Assembly: GCA_002794035.1 (NCBI GenBank)
Contig: PCXQ01000003.1
Location: 56,348 to 120,347 of the forward strand
Length of the DNA stretch: 64,000 nucleotides
Source of the DNA: Candidatus Yanofskybacteria bacterium CG10_big_fil_rev_8_21_14_0_10_36_16
GTDB lineage: Bacteria > Patescibacteria > Paceibacteria > 2-02-FULL-40-12 > IGHO2-01-FULL-4-A
Direction of reading: 5' to 3'
This document shows positions 15,585-25,277 of this stretch, piece after piece. Every line of letters begins with the position of its first letter. Position 1 is the first letter of the stretch. The translations under genes and the position numbers were made by a program. A model generated the notes under the pieces. It did not search any database. It worked only from the letters and a program-made list of their open reading frames with translations, and was not told where the DNA came from.

Positions 15585-16271
15585 ATGAAATTTGAAATAA
15601 TAACTATATTTCCTAATTTATTTGAAAGTTTCGAAAAAGAAGCTTTGATTTCGCGTGCTCAACTTAAAAAAATTATATCAATCAAAGCTCATGATTTAAG
15701 AAAGTGGTCAAAAGACAAACATAGGACTGTTGATGAAAAACCCTATGGAGGCGGAGCTGGAATGGTATTAATGGCTGATCCTATCTCTAGAGCTGTAAAA
15801 TCAATAAAGTCTAAGTCAATAAAAGGAAGGGTTATACTTTTTTCTGCAAAAGGAAAAACTTTTAACCAGCAAACAGCTAGAAGATTATCTAAGTATGATC
15901 AATTAATAATGATTTGCGGAAGATATGAAGGGGTAGATGAACGAGTTGCAAAATATATTGCAGACGAAGAGATTTCAATCGGAGACTATGTTCTTTTTGG
16001 CGGAGAAGTGCCCGCAATGGTTGTTATGGAAGCGGTAACGAGGTTATTGCCGGGAGCAGTAGGTAAACAAAAATCAATTGAAGATGAATCATTTAAAAAA
16101 CTTAAGGGAGTAGAAAAAGACATGGCGACTAATTTTTTGGAGTACCCCCACTATACCCGTCCGGAAATAATAGAAATTAACGGCAAGAAAAGGCGAGTGC
16201 CAAAAGTGTTAATATCCGGAGATCATAAAAAGATTGAAGAATGGCGTCAAAAAAAATCAAAATCTAATTAA
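15585..16271 (+). CDS. trmD: tRNA (guanine-N1)-methyltransferase TrmD
   Basis: A 228-residue SPOUT-class enzyme that makes m1G37 in tRNAs with G36, preventing +1 frameshifting. Landmarks are EIITIFPNLFESF at the start, RTVDEKPYGGGAGMV (AdoMet-binding region), ICGRYEGVDERV, the trefoil-knot segment ISIGDYVLFGGE, and the C-terminal EYPHYTRP. The ATG at 15585 is chosen because MKFEIITIFP is the family start; an upstream in-frame reading from 15516 covers a folded leader element and is not family-like. Confidence 0.96.
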   Translation: MKFEIITIFPNLFESFEKEALISRAQLKKIISIKAHDLRKWSKDKHRTVDEKPYGGGAGMVLMADPISRAVKSIKSKSIKGRVILFSAKGKTFNQQTARRLSKYDQLIMICGRYEGVDERVAKYIADEEISIGDYVLFGGEVPAMVVMEAVTRLLPGAVGKQKSIEDESFKKLKGVEKDMATNFLEYPHYTRPEIIEINGKKRRVPKVLISGDHKKIEEWRQKKSKSN

Positions 16272-16273
16272 TA

Positions 16274-16303
16274 AAAAATACCGTATAAAGGCGGTATTTT
16301 TAG
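16274..16303. terminator. Bidirectional intrinsic terminator
   Basis: AAAAATACCG/CGGTATTTTT hairpin (16274-16283 with 16292-16301) serving trmD on the plus strand and probably the M50 gene on the minus strand. Confidence 0.75.
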
Positions 16304-17226
16304 TAAGGGAATAAATTGAATAAATTGTTGAAAAAATCTATGGACCCAATTTCTCCTACAATTGGCGATATGGCTGAAAGGGAGTTTTTAAGGATAAAAA
16401 TGTATGCACTAATAGTTGCAATACAAGTAAGAGAATATTTATAAAGAGAGATTCTTTTCATTGGTTCAGGGGATAGGATTAATTCATAGGTTTTTATTTC
16501 TTGTTCCCATCTAGATATTTTTTTTTGTCTAAGTTTTGTTTCTTCGTTTTTCCAATTTTGGTTTTCATTTGAGCTTTGTACTTCTTTAATAAAATCCTGT
16601 GTTTTTTCAACAAGCTTCCTTTTTGTGTTAATTTCATTTAATACGCGCTTATTTTTGGTTTTTTCTTCAGATAAAAATATAAAATCTATAAAAACAGCTA
16701 TGGGCCAGCTTATTGTAAGAAATATGAATATTATGCCAATCCAGCTTATTGCTGAGTATGCTTCATAAAAGCGTGGGTTGATAGATAACAAAACAGATTT
16801 TAAGCACCTGCCTCCATCCATGGGGCCAATCGGTAGTAAGTTAAACAAATTTACAAAACATACATACATTACACCAGCAAGCCACATATAATTTCCACTT
16901 ATAATAAAAATTAAATAAAATACGATTGCTGGGATCATTCCGAATATTGGACCAGCAATTCCTATTCTGGCTTCTGCGCCACGACTTGGCCATGGTTCAT
17001 GAGATACGGCCATAGCTCCAAGCGGAGGTATCATTACCATGTCGCGTTTTTTTATTCCTTCGCGACCCATTTGCCAATAATGGCCATATTCATGGATTAG
17101 TAAGGAAAATATTAGAATAGCTGAAAGAAATAATTTTTCTAGCAAAAATGTAAATATAAATAAGCTTAATATTATGCTTAGGATTAATTTTTTAGATAAC
17201 CATATGTTTGGCTGTGATTCTTCCAT
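16300..17226 (-). CDS. M50 family membrane metalloprotease (site-2 protease-like)
   Basis: A 308-residue membrane protein. Zinc motif HEYGH (His45, Glu46, His49) is in the second helix; the third ligand Asp137 is in NLLPIGPMDGGR, the S2P pattern. About four to five helices in the first 180 residues are followed by a charged coiled-coil-like segment (about 185-245) and a final hydrophobic helix. Family members cut substrates within the membrane, often releasing regulators; the substrate here is unknown. The gene has a consensus promoter, a leader of about 40 nt and the Shine-Dalgarno AAAGGAGAG 9 nt before the ATG. Confidence 0.85.
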   Translation of the reverse strand: MEESQPNIWLSKKLILSIILSLFIFTFLLEKLFLSAILIFSLLIHEYGHYWQMGREGIKKRDMVMIPPLGAMAVSHEPWPSRGAEARIGIAGPIFGMIPAIVFYLIFIISGNYMWLAGVMYVCFVNLFNLLPIGPMDGGRCLKSVLLSINPRFYEAYSAISWIGIIFIFLTISWPIAVFIDFIFLSEEKTKNKRVLNEINTKRKLVEKTQDFIKEVQSSNENQNWKNEETKLRQKKISRWEQEIKTYELILSPEPMKRISLYKYSLTCIATISAYIFILKNSLSAISPIVGEIGSIDFFNNLFNLFPY

Positions 17227-17271
17227 TGCTAGCTCTCCTTTTCAGTATGGATTTTTAAGTTGCTTGATGTT

Positions 17272-17300
17272 ATAATATGTTAAATATTCGAATTTGTCAA
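17272..17300 (-). promoter_or_regulatory. Promoter of the M50 protease gene
   Basis: On the minus strand: TTGACA (17295-17300), 17-nt spacer, TATTAT (17272-17277). Unlike the leaderless genes, about 40 nt of leader with a Shine-Dalgarno site follow. Confidence 0.7.
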
Positions 17301-17314
17301 TTTTTTAATTTAAT

Positions 17315-17343
17315 TTGTGTAATATTATTTTGTGTAGTAATAT
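17315..17343 (+). promoter_or_regulatory. Promoter of the gene at 17350 (leaderless configuration)
   Basis: TTGTGT (17315-17320), 17-nt spacer, TAATAT (17338-17343), 6 nt, then the ATG at 17350. Confidence 0.5.
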
Positions 17344-17349
17344 AATTAT

Positions 17350-17637
17350 ATGAACGATTATGATTTCGTAAAATTTGTTCAAGAATCCCAACTCTCCGAT
17401 GAAGACAAAGATCTCTGGGAGCTTGTTTTTGCTACTTCAGATGAGGATGAAATCGAAGATTTTAAAATTTTTATTGAAGACATATCTTCAGATGATGATG
17501 AGGACGAAGGCAGGTTTGAAAACTTAAAGGTTTTAACAGAAAACCTCAAGATGAAAATAAAAGCTATTGAAACACATGACAAGGATTTGGCAGACAGTAT
17601 TATTAAAAGCGAAAAAGATATTTTAGATAAAATTTAA
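17350..17637 (+). CDS. Small acidic protein of unknown function
   Basis: A 95-residue, strongly acidic soluble protein (EDKDLWELVFATSDEDEIED, SSDDDEDEG), probably all-helical. No family recognised. It is 10 nt upstream of another acidic unknown gene (17648), likely cotranscribed from the same leaderless promoter. Similar small acidic helical proteins are common in CPR genomes, but no function can be assigned. Confidence 0.55.
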   Translation: MNDYDFVKFVQESQLSDEDKDLWELVFATSDEDEIEDFKIFIEDISSDDDEDEGRFENLKVLTENLKMKIKAIETHDKDLADSIIKSEKDILDKI

Positions 17638-17647
17638 CTTAAATAAA

Positions 17648-18841
17648 ATGAGTTTTGAATTACCCACAATTGAAAAAGAACAGGAATTAAACGAAACTTC
17701 TGAGGGAGGTCAGGAAAAACCTTTAGATTTGAGTGAAGAAGAAAAAAGAGAAATAGAAGCAGATGTGGCTAGGATGCTTAAAGAATTAGAAGCTGAGAAA
17801 GAACAAGCTTTTAAAAAAATAGATGATGAATTTGGAGATAACAGCGCATTTTTAGACAAGCTTGAATCAGCTAAGACTGAGGAAGATTTAGATAAGGTTG
17901 CAAAAGAAGAAGGAGTATCAGAGGAAAGTGAATTAGATAAAGAACAAGAATTGCCAAAAGGCATGGTTGAACAAGAATTTAAAATGGAAGATGAATCAGT
18001 AGAAAAAGAGCCAAGCGAAGATGGTAAACAAAGAAAGGGTAAGGCCGCTAGGGCATTAAGAAAACTTACTGCAACAGCCATTATGGCAGCAGGATTGATG
18101 AATGTTGGTGCACCAAAGGCTGAAGCTGGTTGGAAAGATGTTTTCAAAACTACAGGAAGGGTTATTCAAGAATCAAACAGAATGGAAGAAAACAGTCAGC
18201 GAACGGAAGGTTCTATATACAGTAGACGTGCCAGCGGAATACAAAGAGATACTATGGAAAGAGACAGGATAGCAAGAAGTGCTTATAATGCAGGTAGGTA
18301 CGCGATAAGGGCAGAAAGGGAGAGGCTGAGTCACATGAAAGAAGCCGCCGATATGTTATACAGCAATGAGGTTAGAAAAATATTAATAACAAACGGAATA
18401 ATGCCAGATTCAAGAATAATGACTAGACCAGTGTCTCCCAATAGATGGGAAGATGAAATAAACAAAATTTTAAATGAAGAATTAAAGAGAATTGATAATT
18501 TTAAAATTTCTGAAGATATAAAACAATCAGAAAAAAGTACTGTAATGGCTCGTTTTGGTAAAATAAAAGGTGAAATTGAATCCAGTGATTTTAGAAAAAT
18601 TTATTTTGAAGGAATGCTTGGAATTAATAATGAAGAAGCAAATTTGGTTGTGGACGAAGGAATGCTAGAAAATGAATATAATTTAACCAGAGGTGCAATA
18701 CAGGGAGGTAGGATAGAGGCGTCTGAAGAAAGGCGAAGAGCAGAGGAAGCTCGAACTAGAGCTGATATATTAAAAGAAAGAAGACAAATTGTGGAAAGAA
18801 CTGCAGACTCTTTCAGGAGGATTTTTGGTGGGAAGAAATAG
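17648..18841 (+). CDS. Acidic protein with an internal signal-like segment
   Basis: A 397-residue protein in three parts. Residues 1-127 are very acidic and probably disordered. Residues 128-160 look like an internal Sec signal: basic KQRKGKAARALRKL, hydrophobic TATAIMAAGLMNVG, then a cleavage-like AEA. Residues 161-397 are basic, Arg/Glu-rich and helical, ending in a coiled coil (EASEERRRAEEARTRADI). No upstream start would move the signal to the N-terminus, since the only nearby methionines (about 106 and 113) lie in the acidic part. No family recognised. Confidence 0.55.
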   Translation: MSFELPTIEKEQELNETSEGGQEKPLDLSEEEKREIEADVARMLKELEAEKEQAFKKIDDEFGDNSAFLDKLESAKTEEDLDKVAKEEGVSEESELDKEQELPKGMVEQEFKMEDESVEKEPSEDGKQRKGKAARALRKLTATAIMAAGLMNVGAPKAEAGWKDVFKTTGRVIQESNRMEENSQRTEGSIYSRRASGIQRDTMERDRIARSAYNAGRYAIRAERERLSHMKEAADMLYSNEVRKILITNGIMPDSRIMTRPVSPNRWEDEINKILNEELKRIDNFKISEDIKQSEKSTVMARFGKIKGEIESSDFRKIYFEGMLGINNEEANLVVDEGMLENEYNLTRGAIQGGRIEASEERRRAEEARTRADILKERRQIVERTADSFRRIFGGKK

Positions 18842-18917
18842 TGTTTGACCCCGCTCTTGAAATTATTATATTTTATAATAATGAAACAAAACGAATGAAT
18901 AAATTTCAAAGGCGGGG

Positions 18918-18946
18918 TTGACTTGTTTTTGCTGTTTTGCTAATAT
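18918..18946 (+). promoter_or_regulatory. Promoter of the 16S rRNA gene
   Basis: TTGACT (18918-18923), 17-nt spacer, TAATAT (18941-18946). The -35 box is embedded in an inverted-repeat arm (GGCGGGGTTGAC). Confidence 0.7.
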
Positions 18947-19040
18947 TTTAAAGACATGTAGTGTAGAAATAATCAAAAAAGTATAGGTTTTGGAGTGCTC
19001 GGGGTTGATCCTTTTTCGGGTCAGTCCCGAGTATTTAAAG

Positions 19041-19306
19041 GGAGCGCAGAACCTAAACTCTCATCGCTTGAGAAGTCCAAAAATGAAATGATTTCGAGGC
19101 GCGACGACGAAAGTGTAGAATTCTACTCTGAGGAGGAGCAACAAAGAAATCATTCATTTTTGGACTTCCCTATGGGCGGGCTGATTTTAACCTTATTCTT
19201 TGTTGTTCGTCATTCATGTATCATCAAGTACACATCATTCCTCACGCCTCGAATAAGATTAAAATCAGCTCCGCTCAAATGATTATAGTTTGGGTTCTGT
19301 GCTCCT
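19041..19306. repeat. Three-way-junction inverted-repeat element in the 16S leader
   Basis: Outer stem: GGAGCGCAGAACCTAAACT (19041-19059) with 19288-19306 (19 pairs, three G-U or mismatched). Arm A: 19072-19095 with 19146-19168. Arm B: about 19174-19198 with 19252-19277. The loops of arms A and B are also complementary: CGAGGCG in A with CGCCTCG in B, and CAACAAAG in A with CTTTGTTG in B. Confidence 0.75.
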
Positions 19307-19419
19307 AAATTGGAGCCAATGATAGAACTTTCAAAATTGAATCCTCACAGCTCACATTTGAGTGTGAGGAAAACAGTGTAATGTATCCAAACGGTATAAC
19401 CGTATTTGTTATAAATACG

Positions 19420-19440
19420 TGATTTTTTACCGTTAATCAG
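19420..19440 (+). other. 16S rRNA processing stem, 5' arm
   Basis: Complementary to 21278-21298 over about 18 of 21 positions (core TTACCGTTAA with TTAACGGTAA). It encloses the 16S gene as an RNase III-type precursor stem. Confidence 0.65.
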
Positions 19441-19540
19441 AAAATAAAAATAGTAGTACAAACAATAAGCTTTTAGCTTTAGTTTGTGTTCTGTCTATTT
19501 ATGGTTATTAGTTTTAAACTTTTTGTTTATAACTCATAAC

Positions 19541-21133
<1,593 letters not shown>

Positions 21134-21277
21134 TAAAATTGCTTTAGCAATTTCAGAATAGAGTGTCGTTGTAGGTTATACTCTGTTTGTTTGTCGATAG
21201 ACGGCACGGAGTATGATCTATGGTTGGCTGATGCAACTTATTTCATCAGCGCAGTTCATGGCGAAATATTGGACAAT

Positions 21278-21298
21278 CTGGTTAACGGTAAAAAGTTA
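21278..21298 (+). other. 16S rRNA processing stem, 3' arm
   Basis: Pairs with 19420-19440; lies about 145 nt after the 16S 3' end and before the terminator. Confidence 0.65.
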
Positions 21299-21325
21299 CG
21301 TAGCTCTTAATTTTTTTGATTCAAG

Positions 21326-21378
21326 ACAAAACCCCGCCTTGTCTGCCTGTCGGCAGTCTGGCGGGGTTTTGTGATTTT
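21326..21378 (+). terminator. Terminator of the 16S unit
   Basis: ACAAAACCCCGCC (21326-21338) with its complement at 21360-21372, an inner CTGCC/GGCAG stem, and a T-rich tail. Confidence 0.8.
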
Positions 21379-21427
21379 TGGTATGCTTGTCCCTTGCTTT
21401 ATAATATAAGGTGAGAGGTTCAAAAAT

Positions 21428-21934
21428 ATGTCGAAGCAAAACATCTATTTAATTTTAAACAGCATAAGAAGCGCATATAATGTGGGCTCTATTTTTAGGA
21501 CTGCTGATGGTGCAGGAGTAGATAAAATTTTTTTGTGTGGAATTACTCCAACACCGGATGTGGATATTTTTGGTAAGGGTGCGAGTTCTCAAATTGCAAA
21601 AACAGCATTAGGGGCTGAAAAAATTTTAGAATGGCATTATGAAAAGCAAAGTTGGCGTTTGTTGAAAAAATTAAAAGAAGAAGGATTTAGAATTGTTGCT
21701 CTTGAACAAACACCGCAAAGTAAAAATTTATTTTCTGCCGAAGGCAGATCCGTCTTCGGCAGAAAAAACTCCATAGTGCTTGTGGTTGGTAACGAAGTTA
21801 ATGGTTTAAGCTCTAAAATTTTAGAGTATGTTGATGATATAATAGAAATACCGATGCATGGCAGTAAGGAATCTTTGAATGTTAGTGTTGCTACAGGCAT
21901 AGCTTTGTATAAGTTGAGAGAATTTTTAAAATAG
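21428..21934 (+). CDS. TrmH/SpoU-family RNA methyltransferase
   Basis: A 168-residue SPOUT methyltransferase of the short SpoU type without an N-terminal substrate domain. Motif 1 is NIRSAYNVGSIFRTADGAG-like (residues 11-30), motif 2 is VLVVGNEVNGLS and motif 3 IPMHGSKESLNVSVATGIALY, forming the AdoMet-binding knot. It modifies ribose 2'-OH in tRNA or rRNA; the exact target cannot be read, and closeness to the 16S gene is only suggestive. A 13-bp palindrome (21731-21766) is inserted in frame, encoding SAEGRSVFGRK between motifs. Confidence 0.88.
   Translation: MSKQNIYLILNSIRSAYNVGSIFRTADGAGVDKIFLCGITPTPDVDIFGKGASSQIAKTALGAEKILEWHYEKQSWRLLKKLKEEGFRIVALEQTPQSKNLFSAEGRSVFGRKNSIVLVVGNEVNGLSSKILEYVDDIIEIPMHGSKESLNVSVATGIALYKLREFLK
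21731..21766. repeat. Palindromic in-frame insertion
   Basis: TTTTCTGCCGAAG (21731-21743) with exact complement CTTCGGCAGAAAA (21754-21766), inside the TrmH-like gene. Confidence 0.8.
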
Positions 21935-22056
21935 GCCAATTTTTAATTTCTAATTTTGCAATTTTTAGATAATTTTTAATTTTCAAACTATTATTTTGCT
22001 GTTATTATTTTAAAAATTAATTTATTTAAAATTTAATGAAAATTATAAATTAAAAA

Positions 22057-23826
22057 TTGAAAATTATTAAATTAGTGTTTTCAAAAATAAAAAAAATACC
22101 TCTGCCTGTTTTAATAGGCCTTTTTGTTTTTATATCAATTCATCTTTTGTTGGTGTCTAAAACGTTTTATGTAGATTCAGGTAATAATATTCATACAACC
22201 ATTGCGGGGTATGGTGATACTGCTTTGCACATGACACAGATAAGCAAGTTCGCTTTTAGCAACATTACAAACTTATCGGAACCTATTTTTTATGGTGAAA
22301 AATTAAATTACCCTTTTGCCATTAATTTTTTAAGTGCGATGTTTTTGCGTATGACTGGGGATTGGACATTTTCTTTCCTTGCCCCAGCTTTATTTTTTGC
22401 TTTTGTTAATACACTTCTTGCTTTTTGGATTTATAATATTTTTTTTCAAAATAAAAGTAAGTGGGCATTCGTTGGTCTTCTCGTTTTCTTTTTAGGTTCT
22501 GGTATGGGCGGTTGGAATTATATTTTGGACATTAACAATTATAACTATTCACCATTTGGTTTTATTGAAGGATTAACGAAGGGTATGGCTACAACTGTAG
22601 GCCGTTGGGATGCGGTTTGGCCTGAACAAAACATTGGCTTTGGCTTGCCTTTATCTCTGGGGTTTATTCATCAAAGAGCTTTTTTTGCGGGATTTTTTGG
22701 TTTTTTGGTAATGTTCCTGCTTTTACTTAAGGGTATTAGAACTGAAAAAACAAAATATTATATTGGCGCAGGTTTGGCTTTGGGGTTTTTGCCAATACTA
22801 CACGCCCATTCTTTTGTGGCTGCATTAATTTCAGTTTTTGCTTTAGGAATAACTTTTTTAATAACAAACAAAAAAGAAAATTTAAAAAAGATTGCAACGG
22901 TATTTGTTATTGGAGCAATAGTGAGTTTACCTCAGCTTTATTATGTTTTTGACATAGGAGCCAAAACCGCCACAACTGGATTTTTAGAACCTCGCCTTGG
23001 GTGGATGATAAATTCTGCACGTGGAGCAGCTCAGTTTCCTATTAACCAGCAGGCAACAATATTTAATTTTTCTTATCTTAAATTTGTTTGGGTAAATTTC
23101 GGTGTTATTTTGCCGGCATTTTTTATTTTTGTTTTGATCTTACTTTCAAAGCCAAAGTTGTTTGGAAGAGATAATTTTTTAATAATATTCTTTGCTTTAA
23201 CTGCATCCTTGTTGTTTGCAATAGTTCAAACAATAAAATTTCAACCATGGGATTATGACAATAATAAACTTCTTGTTTATTTTCAATTTTTTTCAGTACC
23301 AGTCATTATTTTAATGTTTAAAAAATTGTATGAGCAAAAAAAGAAATTAGGTATAGCAGTACTTTCTATTTTTCTTTTGTTTGCGCTTTTTTCTGGTTTT
23401 ATTGATTTAATTCCTCGTTTGGCAATAAATAAAAATTCTTTGCCTATAATTTTTAATAGTGATTCTCAAAAAATTGCCGAATATATTAAAATAAATGCAT
23501 CTGAAGACGAAATAATATTAACAGGCACCACTCATTTAAATCCCGTAAATGCTTTGGCAGGGAGATCGGTTCTTGTTGGCTATCCGGGCTGGCTTTGGAC
23601 AAGAGGTTTGGATTATAAAAAAAGGCTTAGAGAAGTAGCAGAATTTTACAAAAATCCTTCAGTAAGCAAAGATATAATTTTAGAATATCAGCCAGCCCTT
23701 ATTTTGTTTGATCCTTATGTGGTTGAAGATTATTCTGCAGACAAAAAAGTTTTTGACGATAATTTTGAAAAAGTGTTTGAAAGCGGAGATTTTATTTTAT
23801 ATAAAAATAGTACTTTTACTAAATAG
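22057..23826 (+). CDS. Polytopic membrane protein, GT-C-like (paralogue 1)
   Basis: A 589-residue protein with about 11-13 helices and a C-terminal soluble domain. Conserved pieces shared with its paralogue at 25268: YGDTALHMTQISKF/FGDIPLHMTQVTKF, PEQNIGFG, FVWVNFGVILPAFF, KFQPWDYDNNKLLVY and HLNPVNALAGRSVLVGYPG. The general layout resembles lipid-sugar-using GT-C glycosyltransferases, but no named family is certain. It starts at TTG 22057 within an AT-rich inverted repeat. Next to it, 23 nt on, is a PMT mannosyltransferase, so a role in surface glycosylation is likely (inference). Confidence 0.65.
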   Translation: MKIIKLVFSKIKKIPLPVLIGLFVFISIHLLLVSKTFYVDSGNNIHTTIAGYGDTALHMTQISKFAFSNITNLSEPIFYGEKLNYPFAINFLSAMFLRMTGDWTFSFLAPALFFAFVNTLLAFWIYNIFFQNKSKWAFVGLLVFFLGSGMGGWNYILDINNYNYSPFGFIEGLTKGMATTVGRWDAVWPEQNIGFGLPLSLGFIHQRAFFAGFFGFLVMFLLLLKGIRTEKTKYYIGAGLALGFLPILHAHSFVAALISVFALGITFLITNKKENLKKIATVFVIGAIVSLPQLYYVFDIGAKTATTGFLEPRLGWMINSARGAAQFPINQQATIFNFSYLKFVWVNFGVILPAFFIFVLILLSKPKLFGRDNFLIIFFALTASLLFAIVQTIKFQPWDYDNNKLLVYFQFFSVPVIILMFKKLYEQKKKLGIAVLSIFLLFALFSGFIDLIPRLAINKNSLPIIFNSDSQKIAEYIKINASEDEIILTGTTHLNPVNALAGRSVLVGYPGWLWTRGLDYKKRLREVAEFYKNPSVSKDIILEYQPALILFDPYVVEDYSADKKVFDDNFEKVFESGDFILYKNSTFTK

Positions 23827-23849
23827 ATATTCAATATATACTTAAAAAT

Positions 23850-25277
23850 ATGATAGATTTTAATAAAATTTCGACTAAGCATTACATAATTATTCTTTTG
23901 GTTGTGAGTTTTGCTGTGCACTTAATTTACTTCGGATATCCAAACAGTGTTGTTTTTGATGAGGTGCATTTTGGTAAATTCGTAAGTAATTATTTATCGG
24001 GTGAGTATTATTTTGATATACATCCTCCGTTGGGAAAACTTTTAATTTCCGGAGTCGCTAAGCTTGTTGGTTTTGAGCCCGACTTTGACTTTGCTTCAAT
24101 TGGCGATGAGTTTCCTAATAGTCTTTATATATGGTTGCGTCTTTTGCCTACTATTGCCGGTATTATATTGTCTGTGGTTATTTTTCTTTTGGCTATGAAG
24201 TTGGGATTATCACCCATCATGTCTTTTGTTGCGGGTATTTTAGTTTCTTTAGATAACCTATTTCTGGTTCAATCACGTTTCATACTTCTGGATCTTTTTC
24301 TTGTTTTGTTTGGCTTCCTTTGTTTACTATTTTATTTTTATTTTAAAGATTTAGGTAAATATAGATACTTATTGTTGTCTGGGTTGTTTGGCGCTTTGTC
24401 ATTTTCTGTTAAATGGACTGGAGCCACTTTTCTAGCCATGGTTATCTTTTTGTATGCAATAGATTTATATAGGTATAGAAAGGTAAGTATTTTACAGGGT
24501 ATATTTTCCAAAAGAACTTTATGGTTAGAAAATTTAGCTAGGGGAATAGGAGCATTAATTGTTTTGCCAGCATTAATTTATTTTTTGATTTTTTATTTGC
24601 ATTTTGCTCTTTTATCAAAGTCAGGAACTGGAGATGCTTTTATGACCCCGGAATTTAGAAAGACCTTGGTTGGCAGTAGGGAGTATGGCAATCCTGAAAT
24701 ATCACCGAAAAACATTGTGGGTAAGTTTGCCGAGATTAATGTTCAGATGTATAAATCAAATTCAGGTCTGTCGGCAACACACCCCTATTCTAGCAAATGG
24801 TATTCTTGGCCATTAATGACAAAGCCTATTTTTTATTGGTCTGGTGATACTGAGGATCCCTCTACGCATTCAAGAATTTATCTTATGGGTAATCCTGCGA
24901 TTTGGTGGACCTCAACAATTGTTGTTTTGATTTTTTCTTTATTGTTTATTGTTAGATTTTTAAAACATGGTTGGCTGGGATTTAAAATTCAAAAAACTCC
25001 GGCATTTCTTCTAGGTGGATATTTCTTTAATTTGCTACCCTTTGCTTTAATTGGCCGTGTTCTTTTTCTATATCATTATATGAGTTCTTATATTTTCGCT
25101 ATTTTGATTACGGTTTATATGCTTGATCAAAAGCCTGTTGATCAAAAAATTAACTGGTCGCTAGTTTTTGTAGGATTTGCCATTTCCTTTTTTATCTATT
25201 TTGCTCCTCTTTCATATGGGACACCACTTAATGAAGGAGCTTACAATGTTAGGGTTTGGTTGTCTACATGGCGTTAA
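23850..25277 (+). CDS. Dolichyl-phosphate-mannose-protein mannosyltransferase-like (PMT, GT39)
   Basis: A 475-residue GT-C enzyme with about 10-11 helices. The PMT catalytic loop is clear: VVFDEVHFGKF (acidic D-E, about residues 33-43) and the following FDIHPPLGKLL. A further motif SVKWTGATF follows. The family transfers mannose from a polyprenyl phosphate to Ser/Thr of exported proteins; this copy lacks the large MIR domain loop of fungal enzymes. Flanked on both sides by two paralogous GT-C-like genes and overlapping the second by 10 nt, so all three form one operon. Confidence 0.85.
   Translation: MIDFNKISTKHYIIILLVVSFAVHLIYFGYPNSVVFDEVHFGKFVSNYLSGEYYFDIHPPLGKLLISGVAKLVGFEPDFDFASIGDEFPNSLYIWLRLLPTIAGIILSVVIFLLAMKLGLSPIMSFVAGILVSLDNLFLVQSRFILLDLFLVLFGFLCLLFYFYFKDLGKYRYLLLSGLFGALSFSVKWTGATFLAMVIFLYAIDLYRYRKVSILQGIFSKRTLWLENLARGIGALIVLPALIYFLIFYLHFALLSKSGTGDAFMTPEFRKTLVGSREYGNPEISPKNIVGKFAEINVQMYKSNSGLSATHPYSSKWYSWPLMTKPIFYWSGDTEDPSTHSRIYLMGNPAIWWTSTIVVLIFSLLFIVRFLKHGWLGFKIQKTPAFLLGGYFFNLLPFALIGRVLFLYHYMSSYIFAILITVYMLDQKPVDQKINWSLVFVGFAISFFIYFAPLSYGTPLNEGAYNVRVWLSTWR

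Larger units (their letters stand above)
18842..19540 (+). other. Promoter region and folded leader of the 16S rRNA gene
   Basis: About 700 nt without a protein gene. In order: inverted repeat 18843-18921, promoter 18918-18946, hairpin 18996-19033 (TGCTCGGG type), the three-way element 19041-19306, a hairpin CCTCACA/TGTGAGG near 19345-19372, and the 5' arm of the 16S processing stem (19420-19440). An apparent ORF at 18995-19282 is an artefact of this structure. Confidence 0.8.

Noticed and set aside
18995..19282. Open reading frame of 95 codons in the 16S leader
   Set aside because: It lies entirely in the inverted-repeat element, has no family resemblance and no Shine-Dalgarno site; the open frame follows from the stem sequences.
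21935..22056. AT-rich repeats TTTTTAATTTCTAATTTT before 22057
   Set aside because: They form a weak inverted repeat with the start of the next gene, but the composition is so AT-rich that chance pairing cannot be excluded.
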